From Amia ocellicauda (taxonomy: Eukaryota; Chordata; Actinopteri; Amiiformes; Amiidae), in NCBI RefSeq assembly GCF_036373705.1, contig NC_089851.1:21451970-21515969 (forward strand): DNA of 64,000 bases, given 5' to 3'. The notes beneath the pieces are model-generated. The model did not search any database. It was not told the origin of the DNA and was given only the letters and a program-made list of their open reading frames with translations. Numbering within the stretch: position 1 is the stretch's first letter; each line of letters opens with the position of its first letter. Shown in pieces: positions 37,171-54,065 of the stretch. Both the position numbers and the translations under genes were made by a program.

Positions 37171-37379
37171 AGACTTAATGGATTAACTTGCACCTCCTCA
37201 ATGAGCCATGGAGGATGTTCTGCACTTGATAATTTGTTTACAACATTTTCTTAAATGAAAATCCTAGAAGGCACTTTGAACGAACACCACCTATCATTCA
37301 GATTACACATTTATTTATTACATTCACATTGCCCTCTCATAGTAAGTAGCATAATACTTTATGAATGACTATCCATACA

Positions 37380-37384
<5 letters not shown>

Positions 37385-37417
<33 letters not shown>
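37385..37417. repeat. (TA)n microsatellite
   Basis: About 16 TA units. Confidence 0.9.
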
Positions 37418-37421
<4 letters not shown>

Positions 37422-38213
37422 TATACAAAATATAAAATTTTCCTCCTAAATCCTGCACCATGATGCATGAAATGTGCCTTTTAAACAAAATATTAACGCT
37501 AAATTACACATTTCAAATATATTCTTAATTAAATTTAAGACTATTCAAATATGACATTTTAATTTAAGTTTATAATTGTATAGCACATGCATATACTGCA
37601 CTCTATGTTTGTTTGTAATGGACAATGCTATGACAAGTGCTATATACACAAGTGCACTTTTATGAAGCACTCAGTTGATTCTAAATCTGTACTACCTTTC
37701 ACAGACGCTACTGCAATGCAGATGCAAGTGCTATAATTTGGTTCTACATTTAAGCTAAATTAACGACATTTAAATGCACATAGAAATGTGAATTTCACAA
37801 CTTTAGATCTAATGAGAACCTTTATTTGCATTTAGAAAATACAATAAGCAATTTTAGGGAGCTGTACAAAGACTTATGAAAATATAGTCTAATTGCATAT
37901 CTCCTGCCACATAACATGAGGTGATAGACTAATGTTGGGCATGAAATTGACTTTGCTCACTTGTGCCACACTAGCTTTCTAACCATTTATGCCAATGAGG
38001 AAAAACCTAAGCGTTCAACAGTTTAAAAAAAAAAAAAAAAAAAAGTTTAACAAAAGCAAACCCCTACAACTCAATTTTGACAACCACATCTTGTACAGCT
38101 TATGGCAGAACAGCCTTCCCACAAATCCATGTACACACCAACATTAACACACTGTACGATTAGGTTTTAGCCCTGTATGTCCTGTAGTCTAGCGCGTGCC
38201 TCACCGTGTGCGC

Positions 38214-41225
<3,012 letters not shown>

Positions 41226-41265
41226 TATGACCACCGTAAAAGAGGCTAATACGCATGCGCAGAGC
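41226..41265 (-). promoter_or_regulatory. RPL7 core promoter with 5' TOP start
   Basis: On the minus strand, CCTCTTTTAC at about 41245-41236 is a pyrimidine tract of the TOP type, so transcription probably starts at the C near 41245, about 20 bases before the ATG. TOP starts put ribosomal protein mRNAs under mTOR control. An NRF-1-like ACGCATGCGC lies at 41251-41260. The start codon context AATGGCGG resembles the YY1 site common in these genes. Confidence 0.75.
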
Positions 41266-42304
41266 GGACTTAAAGCCGGGGTCCACAAGCCCGTACAGGA
41301 AGTGGTGGCTGGCTGTCTACATGCCTGCATTGTTTTTCATCAAAATGTTTTTTTTTTTAAAAATGAACTTGACTTAAAAACAACTACAAACATTCGCGAA
41401 TTATAACAGTCGAAAAATAATACATCTCCAATTGTCAACCAAATGTTTTAGTGGCAACACGCATGCGTAGTCTATACATGAAGTTCCACGACTTCTGAAT
41501 GGGTGACCTTTTCAATGCCTGTATATTATATATCTATATATAATAAATCACTCAATTTAATATAATTATTATACTCATATATGTGTGTGTATAAATATAA
41601 ATAGTATTTCCCACTAAATCAAAATGACATATATGTTTTATTTTATTATGGCAGTAGAAGCATGCGCTAGATCTCAGGGTCCTCCAACGGTACCAGGCTG
41701 GTTTAAAAACAGAGTGAGCGCAGAAAATGCTCAGACTTTTGACAGGCACAGTAGTGGCGGCCGGAGGGCAAGACAGAGGTAGACAGTCGCACGGAGGGCA
41801 TCGCGACTGAACTGGCATTATAGCTCTCCAGAGACCCAGTGTGTCTTCAGTACTTTATTTTGTTACATTTTAAGTGTAAGGGAGTTGCATTGACGGCTGT
41901 CCAGAGTCTTATTAGCTACTAAGTATTTTGTTTAGTTATCTTCACTGAATCGACAGTGGCTGTGATAACATTATTGTAGTGGCTGTAGCTGGTCATTCTA
42001 TAATCGCAAGCCTTATATATCTAGTTAATAAGTTACTATACACAATAACGCTGTCTGCTCTCCGACCAAAGCGCTTTTAATACTTAATTGAGGCAGTTTT
42101 TAACTAGCAAGGTAAATGTTGTGAAATAAAACATTTTGTAGCTCACCAAGTACTAGAGAGCTTTTCGGTGACCGGTTCGGTTATATTCCTAGTGTTTGCA
42201 TTTCCAAGGTGGACTGTCCTGTCAAAGTCTGTAGAGAAATATTGTGTCTTTTATTGCGAATTACACTTGATCTCGTCCACTGTTGACACCGCGGTGCTGG
42301 CAGT
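41266..42304. promoter_or_regulatory. Shared head-to-head intergenic region of RPL7 and RDH10, with RDH10 5' UTR
   Basis: About 1.06 kb separates the two divergent start sites. It contains a second NRF-1-like CACGCATGCGTAG near 41458. The right-hand part (from about 41740) is the likely RDH10 5' UTR and becomes CpG-rich toward the start codon. No TATA box is assigned for RDH10. Confidence 0.5.
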
Positions 42305-45300
42305 ATGAATATCTTCGCGGAGTTTTTCGTGGTCACTTTTAAAGTGCTGTGGGCTTTCGTGCTTGCGGGGCTCAAGTGGCTGGTGCGCCCGAAGGAGAAG
42401 AGCGTGGCCGGGCAGGTGTGCGTGATCACCGGGGCGGGCAGCGGCCTCGGCCGGCTCTTCGCCAAGGAGTTCGCCCGGCGGCGGGCGGTGCTGGTGCTCT
42501 GGGACATCAACAGCCAGGGGAACGAGGAGACCGCGGAGATGGTGCGGCAGATCTACCGGGAACTGGACAACCCCCTGGTCAAAGAAGGTAACGTAACTTC
42601 CCAGTGACCCTCCGTGTGTAAGTGTGCTGTAACTTGAATTATTGGTGCCTTGAGTTTTCACGCATGCAATCTCGATCATCCTGATGTACGATCCGTGGGA
42701 AGCTACTTGGTGGTAAGCTACTACTAGGATACTTTGTGACTGGTACTTGGATACCATTATCTGTAGGTTTAAGTATGTAATAAAGCAGATTCGGGATATT
42801 AGTCCGTGCATAATACAAAATAAACATAATTTACGCCACTTTTCTCAAAGGTCTCGGTTGTAAAATGGCAATAAATGTCCAAAAAGGCATTCTGTAGCCC
42901 ATATGCAAAAGGTATTGTAGAATCTGTTTTATTTGTGAATCAATTTGTTTACAACCATCGTTTAATCGGTGGAATTTATTAGTTTCTGTAATGTAGCCTG
43001 TGCAAGTTTATGGTTGAGGGCTTGCATGCATATTTGGACTTAATATCCCTTGTTGACTAGTGTTGCTTAATTTGTGAAGGTTGTTAAATAGATTTGCTCT
43101 TAATAGTCCTATTGTGACAAACTTTACATAAGGGCTCTGCAAAGTTGGGTGAAGTCCAGCTGGCAAGACGAGATGCACGATCCCCTCTGTGTCTGAAGCA
43201 CATGCACTTTATTCCCTGGTCTTCATAGCTTGTTACAATTATACAGCTGCAAATAAGTGCCCTCTTGCTTAGTAGACCTAAGTCTTGGATGCAGTTTGTT
43301 CTTGCATACCAGTGCCTGTGGGCTACAGTGGATTACTATTGCATTTATACAGGCACATTTATACAAGGCATCTGGAGTTTGTTGCTGGTATTGTTAAATC
43401 TATGTATTTTAATTACCAAAATTTGGTTGAGTCCAATTATCCATAACTTGGGCATTTAAGTTATTTTGATCAGAGGCACAGTTTAAATGGCTAAAATGGT
43501 TAAGATGATAGTGTCATTTTTAAAACAACTAATCTAAACATGCAAGGGTTTCTTTTTCTGTGCTTCAATGCAGGAGCTGTTGATGGTGTTGAGGAGGTTC
43601 CTCCATTCCAGCCCCAGGTTTACACCTATGTGTGTGACGTGGGCAAGCGGGAGAGCGTGTACATGACTGCGGAGAAGGTGCGCAGGGAAGTGGGAGACGT
43701 CAATGTGCTGATCAACAACGCGGGTGTGGTGTCTGGCCACCACCTCCTCGAGTGTCCGGACGAGCTCATCGAGAGGACCATGATGGTGAACTGCCATGCG
43801 CACTTCTGGGTAAGCGTGAAGACCTCTGTGTGTGTTCCTTTTCTGTCTGTCAAGAAAATCATGCTATCCTGTTTTAGTTTTGGACAGTTTGTCCAAACTT
43901 TTAAAATCCTGCCTCAGGGATTTGTGGGCACAGTTTAGCATTAGTTGTATCTGGCAGCTCATTGCTGTATCAGCATAACCCTTGGTTTCTGTAACACTTT
44001 TTCAAGCACCCAAGAGGAAGCTGTTTCAGATTTTTCTGTTTTTAAAACTCTGTTGCACACAGGCCTTGCATGAGGCCTCAAGTTGGCGTGTAGCCTGCAT
44101 GTTTACATGTGGCGCTGACTGGAATTTATTGAGCAATGCTTCACATTTCTGTGATTTATGAAGAGCTATTTCTTGGTCTATTGAATATGTTTTAATGGCT
44201 TTAAACCAGTCTTTTTAATGTAGGCTGTGTTCACCACTGCATTGTGTAACTTTCAAAGCCTTTTTGCATACTCTGCTCTGAAACTGGGAAGTTTACTTTT
44301 TTTAATGAATTTTACTCGCATATGTATTGCAGTCTCTGACATGCACCAACACTGCTTCACTATTTTAATTTTAATCCATGTCTTTATTCTAGATCTATAT
44401 ATATATTCTCCAGTGGCTTTTTTGTGAATCATACTTCTTGATAAATGCTTAAATAGTCTCTGACCTATTCAAGTAGCTTGTTTTGTATTGCCCATCTTAC
44501 AAACTGAATTATTTGATTGTGTAGGTCTTCCAGACAATATTTTTGATTGCTTTTCCATTCTGATATTATAAGGTCATGCTTTTCTTTACCAGTTCTTTAA
44601 TTCAAAATTAATTTTATGACCTCAAAAGGTTAAGTGTTTTACATGGCCATATATTTTAAAATAAATGCACCCTTTTAGCTTAATTAGCAATGGCATTATC
44701 CTATTGTAATGATATTGTATTGAATTTTGTATCCCTTGCTCTATCCTAGAGATGCAAAATGGGACCCATTGTCCAGTCCTTCTGTCATTCTCTTAGTTTT
44801 TTAAGCAAAACCACTAATCCATTCTATGCAAACTCACAAAGACCATTTGGAAAATTAGCTGCAGTGAACTGGGACATCCTAGATCCTGATATTCAAATTG
44901 TAGGTATTGCATCTGTGCTATAAATTTCCGGTTTGCTACTGCATGCTTTCTCTTAATCACACTATGCTTGTACATCTGCCAAATTGAGGTTCATTGAGGA
45001 AGGGAAGGGCAAGGAAATGTGTAACAATTGTAACAATTGCATCACAGCTGTCTCTTTAAATGGAAAACATAGGCTGAAAAGTGTTCTAGGCCTTTTTTTT
45101 TTTTTTTTTTTTTGCTTCTAGTGATCTCAAGCCAGTTACTTTTAACTTTTGGATGATTCATTATGGAGTTTAATATAGGTACATTTCTACAAGGCTTTTG
45201 TTAAAGCTGAAGCCTATATTTAATTTGTCTATCTTGTAGTTTTTCCCCGTAGATGAAACTTCTAGACTACTTGTTGAAATTTGTATACAGGAGAAGCTTA

Positions 45301-48300
45301 AGGAGTTAATGGTAACATGTTTAATATAATGACTAAGTGCTTGTAGAGATTAACTGCCTTGACTGTCATTTGAATAACCTTTAGTTTAGTCCTTTGAATG
45401 TTTTGTCTTAACCATTTTATTGATATGATCAGCCTCAATGACATTTGTCTTGGGTGTCTTCAGCATTTTGAGAATACAAGTTCATTACATGTTATTTAAA
45501 ACTTACTTAATGCCACATCATCCTCTGGTACATGACATTTGTTTTGAGACCTTATTGCTTTCTTCTATTCAGGTTAATCTTGCAACTAAGAGCGGTCAAA
45601 CACAAAAGTACCCCTCCAGTATTGTTTTTTGTAAGGCCACCCCTGTTGTAAGTAGCTTGGCATTCTGTTGTAGATCTGATCAAATCCTGAACTATGTTAA
45701 CTGTTAATTATTGCTGCTTTCTCAGACCAAAAGAGTTTCAAATTAATCCTATTGGAATATGACAGGATTTAAAATTAATGGATGAATGGTATAACGCAGC
45801 TTGGAAAGTGTCAGAGTACTGAATGCATTAAGTGCTTTGATACAGGATGACCTGAGTGACAGACTGTAAACTGTATTGGAAAGTATAAAACTGAAATTGG
45901 CTGTGGGAATGAACTTTTAATTATAATGGACTTATTTGGCACTTGTTTTGTAGGGGTAAATAAACCAAGCATTCCATCATTCATTTTGAATCTGCTGCTT
46001 GCCAACATTGTACTCTGAAAACATTTTTGGTAGCCTTCTTGTATGTCCATTACATACAATCCTAAATATCATAGTAATAATACTTTATACTATATTGGGT
46101 ATCCTATTTAAACCCCATAAACGATGTATGGCAGAACCTTAGTGGCAATTTTAAGTGTTGTTGAGGTATACTGAGACTGTGGTGTCACTTCACTATTGAA
46201 ATTAATCTTAATTTATTTTAGTGATTTATACAAATGTTTGTCGTGGGGGGGGGGGTGTATTGTGGGAGTCAGTTTGTGAGGTTTAGACCATGCTGAATAT
46301 GGTTTCCATAAAAACTTGATTTGGGGATATGATTAAAGAAAGCTCTAATGAAAGGGCAAACTGACAGTGAGTGGAGAGTGATCAACAGTTAATTTTATTT
46401 TCTGGAAATAAACCTGTTGACCCAGATCATTGATGTTTTCCTGTATCTTTAACTAACCTGCATAGATATCCCTCAGATTGTTTGTGGCCCTGAAGGTATA
46501 TAGTGCTTATTTATTTAAAAAGCAGTGGTTTCCATGCAAATACTTGGCAATCAAAATATGTTCATCCCTGGCCAGAGTTGAATCAGTTCTGTATAAGTGT
46601 TTTTCTAAGGAATTGTCCTCAATTTAAACTGAGCGCTGCATTAGACCAATTTAATGTGTGTGTGTGTATATATATATAAATAAACTAAACCTGGTGAGCC
46701 CTCGAAACATGGGCTTTGGGTTTCTGAATTGCAAGGCTTACACTTCCACAGATCACAAGAACATGGGTCATAATCTTGTGCAATCTCCAAATTGTGCAGT
46801 ATTGTGCTTTCCTAAATGGTTTCCTTTTCTAGCTAGCCTAATTAGTCGATGGATTGTCCAGAGTACAGTGTTTGCTCAGTGGACTTGTTTGGCCCAATTC
46901 ACTCCATAACCTCATTGACTATCTGTATCACATTTTATGCTCCATGCTTCACATAAAGTGAATACAACCAGCTGTGATCAAGCAAATTGCCTTTGCCTCA
47001 CAATAAGGTCGGGGGGAGTGGTTTACTGTTACATTGACTAAGTATAGCAACATGACTAATTGTGTAACATAAAAGGAAAAGTTCAATGAAAAGTGCAAGT
47101 GCTGCTGCATTCCCTTCCACAAAGCAAGTCAATGCATCATTTAGTAGTCACGGTAGAAGGGTTAAGTGATCCATCCTTGTACAGGGTGTGGGACCAGTTG
47201 AGGCATATTAAACAACTTCTACTATTTAAGGAAACCAATTGGTAAGGAGGGTTAAAGTTCAGTTCGGACATTGATGCCGAGGATGACTAAAGACTCTGGA
47301 TTTGGATTTGTTCTAATTTAGACCTACAATGTATTTGATTGGGAAGGCTGGAATTTGTACAGTAACCTTAAAAGGGCTTTTATTTGACAGTTTCTTGTAT
47401 GATACTTGATTTGAGATATTTAAAGGTGTGTGTGTGTGACTTTGGCCTACTATTATTGTAAGAGTATAGCATTGCACAAATGGTTTGCTTTAAATCTGTA
47501 CACCTTTTACATTCTTAGTGGTGCAGAGAAATCTGTTCCATTAATCACTATCGTTGCTAGGTTTCACAGGATGTTTTTACGTTTTTTACTTTATTTTATA
47601 ACGTTGGTTTAGGCCATGTCTGTGCTGACTGTGAATGGACAATTGCATCTCCAAAGGGAAGAGGGAGGTTTTTCCAGCTGGATGACAGGTTTGGGATTTT
47701 GTGGTGGGAATGTGGTACATTCATAGAAGCCAGCAGGAAGTCAAGCAATTATCTTAACACGGTCTTCTGCCAGTCTTTTTTTTTAACCCCACCCCCCCTT
47801 TCCCTACATCACACAATGGCCAGCAGCCCAGGTTTTAGAAGGGCCCTCTGCAGCTGCATATTCGTTATTGCTATAGTGACCACTGACTTTGGAGATTTCC
47901 TTAGTCCGAGTAATTTTATTTTAAACTGACTGCTTGAAATGCACAACAAAATGCTCATCTATTTTACTGAAGTAGGAACTGGCAAATTTCCTTGTAGATG
48001 TTATGGTGTTCCCTATACATTTTCTGTTTTATAGTAGCTTTTACTTGTTGCCTATCGTCAATTCAATGCTAGACTAACATGAGTCACAGGCAGTTTTGAT
48101 CAGCTCTAGTAATTCTGTTTTTAGACTCAATTCAGGTTTACATGCAGTTCTTGCCACTTTCCATTTATTTTTGTTTTCCTGCATTCATACCTGTACAGTA
48201 CCAATAATCATTAAGCAGGGGGTCTGAAAGTTAGTGTGCATATCTGTGACACCTTGGGTATCTTTTGAGAATGAATGACATTTCTAATTTGGCCAGAATG

Positions 48301-51300
48301 AATTGGAATTGAAAGCAAAGTCTTGGCATCCCCTTGCTACGATGTGCCTGGTGATCATTTGAGGAGGGGCATAGGAAATGTAAGGAGCTGGAAAAGCCCC
48401 ACTGAGAAATCTTCTCGAGGGAGGAAAGTCTTGTACACAAGTGAGCTGGTAATCGGGAGCTGGTGCCTGACCCACTTATCTGACAATTGGTTTCTTGTCT
48501 TGGGGATCTGCTTGACAAGATGCCAAGTGACAGGAGCCAAGTTCTCCAAGCAGTGCTCCTGTCCAGCCAGCATAAAGGGAGCGGCCAGGCAGAAGGGTCT
48601 TACTTGAGTAGTTTTATGGGCTTCTCAAAGCAGGAGGAGGGAATTGTGCACCTGTATTCTGCTTGTTACTTGCCTTGATGCTGTTCACGTATTCAAGTTC
48701 TGGCTTAATGAGTCATGTGGATCTCTTTGTTCATCAGTGCATGCTCATTTAACTGCTCCATGTGTAATTTCCTTTTTGCTTTGTAATTGTAACCATTAAG
48801 CCACATATGTACTATTGGGGGTTTCTTTAAAAATGCAAATCGAAAGGTTCTATTTTATTGTTCCCTTGAATGTTGAATTAGCTTGTGCTGCTTTTTTTTT
48901 TTTTTTCCTTTTCCCTCTCTCTCCCGAACGGATTTTCTTTTTCAATTTGATAAATGTAATAAGGAAAATGTAATATGAATAATTATGGAATTTTGGTCTT
49001 CTAACTTCTACTCGGAATACTTTTTTCATTTTATATCGCTGTACTGTTAAAATTACTTGAAACTGAATTGTCTTTTCAGCTTTCTTGGAGGAAAGGGAGG
49101 CCAGTGCCCCCTCTTGCCCAGTTTACAATATCCCTTGACCCAGTGTCTTTACTTACTGGCAAGGCTAAATTTGTTTACACGCTAGATTTAAAATCCTAGT
49201 GTTCCATCATAGCTGGCAAAACCGTAGTGATTTTAAAGTGAGTAATTGACCTAACCATTCGATAAGCCTATTGGCTAATGTCCGCTGCATTGAAGTCCTC
49301 AAATAAATTGAACCTCTCCGAGCTTTGTATCCATTAACCATGTCCTACGTATTCTTTTTTTTTTTTTTATGAGCAGGATGGAAACAATTCACATGATTGC
49401 AGTTATCTTGCCTAGCATTTGCTGGACAGCGTCCCCATGTTCAGAGAACCGTTTCAATTTGGGCCTTGACATAATACATTTTGAAATCACCTTATTCTTT
49501 GAGAGAAACATTTTCATGTCATTTGTTGGTAATCTGTTATTCAGATACAGATTAAGTTGCATTTAGGTAAATTGCTTACACCCTGACCAGTTTTTAAACT
49601 CCTCAATTATGAAGTGACGTGTTCTTTCAAGATGTCTGCTGGTAGGAATCCAGGGATGTCTTTGAGTCTGCTGTCTGTCTGATGGTCTAGGCAGCTGCTA
49701 GAGGATCTCCTTCCTTTTAAGCTGTGATGCAATGGAAGCTCCTTTAGTTGGCATACATTGCAATAGAGACATGATGTGTGAAGGATGTCACACGGCAGCC
49801 TCCAGAACACTCATTCTAGTGTGTACACGAGTGCACTCGACCTTACACTTGTGTGTTTAGGAGAGGAAAGGTGGCATACAAATTAGGATGTGTTTGGTAG
49901 TCTGATGCTCTAAATTGCACAAGATTTCCTTTGCAGTGCTTATTTGTATTGGCCATGGCAACCTTTCTGGAGTTTGTGTCCAAAAAGCAAACTTCATTGA
50001 GGTTTCCAAGCTTTACACCAGAACAATGGTTTGGTCATGCTAGGAATATAACTGCCATTCTTAAATTCTGATAATTAGGCTTTAGAACTGTAATAAGCAT
50101 CATCCAATACAATACCTAAGCAGTAACCAAAAGTGCATTCTTGCTTTTTGTTTCCCCTTCTATAAAGAATTGTACTCTGAAATGTTTTGGCAGCACAGAC
50201 TGCTTCTGTTTACAGAAGGGTGACTAATTAATAGCCATCTGGTGTCCCTTAAACACCGTATTTTTGCATGTTCCTGTTGAATGTACAGTTACACTAATTT
50301 AGGGTGACACTGCAGCTGTGAGATGCTTTGTGCAGAAAAATCCACTTGAGTTTGTCTCAATTAAGAAGCGCAACAGGCATGTAACCACCGCATGGTAAAG
50401 GAAGCTCTCTGCTGTTGGAAGTTAATTTAGCGTAAACGGAAGCGTTGAGAACCAATTATAAAAGCTATGAAGTAAGACATAAACTCCTGTTTGGTTTCAC
50501 ACATTTTGTGTCTAGGAGGTCATTAGGGCCATGCTGACACACTGGCCTTGTCATGAGAAGCATTGGCTTCTGCAGACTGGTTTGAGCTAGTGCCATTCTG
50601 TGTTTCATAACTAATGCTTTTTCTTGAAGATTAATTTGGAAATGTAGGTTGTCCAATTGTGGCAAAATAAATGCTTCTGTGCTAATCTCCATGGTGCCAA
50701 ACTGTGTTTGGAATTTGCATCAAATGTTTTTTTTTTTTAGATGCTACTTGACAGTGAAAATTTTAAATGGCCTGCTGGTTAATTTTATGGTCTCCATGTG
50801 CCAAACCAAGCTTTTTTTAAATAAAACCACTGGCACTAGCCCTTCAGTACAGGAAGATCTCCAGTACTGCTTGCTTTGTATTCCATACTGAAGCTAAAAC
50901 TGTGCTCTGCAGACCTGTGTAAACTTCACTACTCAAAGATCTTTCAGATGGACCACTTTTCCAGTATATTGTAGATTGTCTTGAATACTTCATGTGCCAG
51001 GGTGGTTCTAAATGCAGCTGTCTGGAGGTTGTTTGCCAGGAAGAACGGCCTTCTACTGTTTATGTAAAAGCACAGGGGTTATTTATAAACTGAAGAGTAC
51101 AAATGAATTTACATTTTTATCCCAAAATTCTGGATTTTGCTTAAGGAGAAATAAACATTATGAAGCGTTTATACATTTTACACTTCTAAAGCCTGTGCAA
51201 ACTTGTCAGCCTTGTACCGTATCTATTACTCAGGTTTCTGACAGTGCTTATCTAGATAAGGTACAGACTAAATTCCTATTCCAATATGGGTAATGTACTA

Positions 51301-54065
51301 CATGGTACCAAAATGTCCATCGTATGTGTAATGTGATGTTGGGAGACCTGGAATGTTTTATTGTTCTTGGCGTTCGTGTTTCATGGAATGCCATCTAACT
51401 AGCATCCACTCAGTGCAGTACAGTTTAAATACTTTGGTTAAACTCGACAATGATGAGGGACCAAAAGGCTTTTTTTTGGAAGCAAGTACCCGGGTTTTGG
51501 AGCTGCCTTGGCTCTTCCTGCTTGCTGAGTGAGTTGACAGACCTCAGTCCTGAGCAGGGAGTTGTTCTGCGTGCTGTCTGCACCTCTTTACAGCGCAGCC
51601 CCTGGGTTTGGCACTAGATCTGTGTGGGAAAAGGGCTTAGTCAGACATTGGACTGCATGACACTTACAGATCTGCTTCTGTTTGAAGTGGAAAGTTGGAA
51701 AGTGAGATTTATTTTTTATTTTTGTGGTACTTGCAGCCAGACTGACTATCTCGCTATTGGTCTGAGGTAATGTGAATTTCTTCTGTGCTCTTTGAGACTC
51801 CACAGGATCTGGAAGACCCCAGGATCTTAAATTTATGATGCACCAGAATTTATTTTTTCATCCTTCCTCCAAATGTATTCTGCATTGTTGCTTTAAAGCA
51901 AAACTATTAATTTTGCTTATTAAACTTAATAAAGCCTGTATCTAACCACAGATTAATCTGTTCCTAATATAGTATGGGCATATAAATGAGATCGGTTTCT
52001 GGCTTTTGATCTCTATTGCTGGTGACTGCCAGAAACTTTTTTTTTTAACTTGAGTTGCAGCAGTTAACGCTCTTTATTTTCCTGATTTTTAGACCACCAA
52101 GGCATTTCTTCCCAAGATGCTTGAGATGAACCATGGACACATTGTGACAGTCGCCAGCTCACTGGGATTATTCAGCACAGCTGGTGTGGAGGTTAGTACA
52201 CTGGATTGCCAAAATATCCTTTTGGCAGCAGAAAATCCCCTAATTGTTTAGATAAGTATGTGCTGACTTGCTGCTGTGTGGTACAAATGTTTACTAATAA
52301 GTCACAAGAACAATTGGGGAACAATCTGTTTTCTGTATGCATTTGTCTTGTAATGTGTTGCCAGTGCTGTAACTCCCCTGTATAAGTGGTCCATGAAAAC
52401 CAGTGTACAGGTTCTCGGTCTGTGCCTCCATTCATGGCCTGGGGCGTGCTGCCATAGTTTTCTCCAAGCTGTTGTGGCGTTTGCTTTTATGATTGTTTTC
52501 ATAGCTGTAAGTTTGCTTTTGTTTCATAAGTGAGGCTGAAAGTTACTTCAAAAGAAGCCTTGGCACGTTGGATTTTGTTCTCCCTTTATTTTAATCCAGA
52601 AAGGTCTTTTCCATAGCTTTGTGATTGTGACTCTTCTAATGTGGGTACAATCAGGCCTTTTTATCCATTAATGTTTATTCATCATGCATCTGTGTTTGCC
52701 AGAACCTCTTTGAAGATTATTTCCATGCTAAACCACATCAAAAGATTCTTACTAAGCTGAACCTTCCTTTAACATACAAAAAGAATAAAGCTAATGAAAC
52801 TGAAGAACTCCCAGTTATGTCATAAAAGCATGAGATGCTTTTTGCACACAACGGGGGAAGAGGGCCTAGGGACAATTACTAGTGTTTGTCTTTTAATATA
52901 GCATTTTAAAGGCTGCTTTTTTCTCATTAGCTCTCCTTGTTTTGTACCTAGGATTACTGCGCAAGCAAGTTTGGTGCTGTGGGCTTTCATGAATCACTCA
53001 GCCACGAGCTCCAAGCCTCTGAGAAAGATGGGATTAAAATGACTCTGGTGTGCCCGTATCTGCTGGACACGGGCATGTTTCAAGGCTGCAGAATCAGGTA
53101 GGATATCCCCTCGGTTTTATCATTGCTAATCACTTTGTATTGTGAAGGGACTCCTGAAGTTGTGTGGATGTTAAGTGTATTTTTGTTTTGTTTTGTTTTG
53201 TACTTTAAATTACAATTTGTAACCATGCTTTTGTGAAATTGGCCTTTGGTAAATGCCAGAGGCCACGCCAAACAAAATATTTAAGAAACCCTTCTATAGA
53301 TCAGTCTCTCTCCTTTTAGGCAGTTTTTTTTTTTTTTTTATGAATACTTTGCTCTTTATGCCACTAATAGGTAATGTAAGGTAAACTTAACAGAAATCCC
53401 CTCAGTATTTCATAGTGATAAGCTTAAGGTATTCTGCGGTCTAGTCATTCAAAGTACATAATTCTGTTAAAATGACAAGGCTGCTGGGAAATTCCTCATC
53501 CCTACATGTCCAAATAACCATCAAACGTTATTGAACCATATAAAAACTAACACTCATTCACTAGCCATTTACCATGTGGCAGTGTTTCTAGTCTGCTTTC
53601 CCTCTGAAATCACTCCATTTGGATGGTGGTGTTGGTCTCCTTTTTTCTCCCTCAATATCTAATTTCTCTTCCCAAACAGGAAAGAGATTGAGCCGTTCCT
53701 CCCTCCTCTGAAGGCTGACTACTGTATAAAACAGGCCATGAGGGCCATTCTCACTGACCAGCCCATGATTTGCACGCCTCGTGTCATGTATATGGTCAAC
53801 TTCATGAAAAGGTACACTCCCTACTCTTCAGTTATTCTTTAGGCTATATGGAAATGGCATTCATTTCTTGTCTGATTTACTTAAAACGGCTGGGGGATAC
53901 CTAACCTTTTTAATACTAAGGAATATATCCTTTTCTTGCAGCATTTTGCCATTTGAAGCGATTGTGTGCATGTACCGGTTTCTGGGAGCAGACAAATGCA
54001 TGTACCCGTTCATCGCCCAGAGGAAGGAAGCCATGAACAACAATGAGGCGAAGAATGGGATCTAG
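42305..54065 (+). CDS. RDH10: RDH10, retinol dehydrogenase 10 (six coding exons, 339 aa)
   Basis: Coding exons: 42305-42587, 43574-43809, 52093-52191, 52952-53097, 53680-53811 and 53942-54065. They total 1020 bases with GT/AG borders and agreeing phases; human RDH10 is 341 residues. It is a short-chain dehydrogenase that oxidises all-trans-retinol to retinaldehyde with NAD, the first step of retinoic acid synthesis, at ER and lipid-droplet membranes. Visible features: an N-terminal hydrophobic anchor (about residues 4-25), cofactor motif TGAGSGLG (42-49), NNAG (142-145), catalytic Ser in VASSLG (about 195-196), and YCASK with Tyr208 and Lys212. A C-terminal hydrophobic stretch ([15 protein letters not shown]) lies in the last exon. 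Exon 1 is a CpG island. Intron 2 is large, about 8.3 kb. Confidence 0.98.
43810..52092 (+). other. RDH10 intron 2, 8.3 kb, no gene or clear repeat
   Basis: GT at 43810 and AG at 52091-52092. It holds poly-T runs (about 45092-45113 and 48893-48907), a G run near 46244 and scattered short open frames that match no protein I know. Overlapping short frames at 48231-48680 reflect low stop density only. Regulatory elements are likely in such a long intron but cannot be picked without conservation data. Confidence 0.55.

Larger units (their letters stand above)
36400..38020. other. Intergenic, AT-rich
   Basis: No gene seen. Contains a short CR1-type tail near 37120 and a TA microsatellite at 37385-37417. 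The 3' end of RPL7 probably lies near 38020-38210, but I could not pick a clear polyadenylation signal. Confidence 0.5.

Noticed and set aside
42251..42811. 186-residue minus-strand open frame over RDH10 exon 1
   Set aside because: Antisense shadow of a GC-rich coding exon; RDH10 on the other strand explains the sequence fully.
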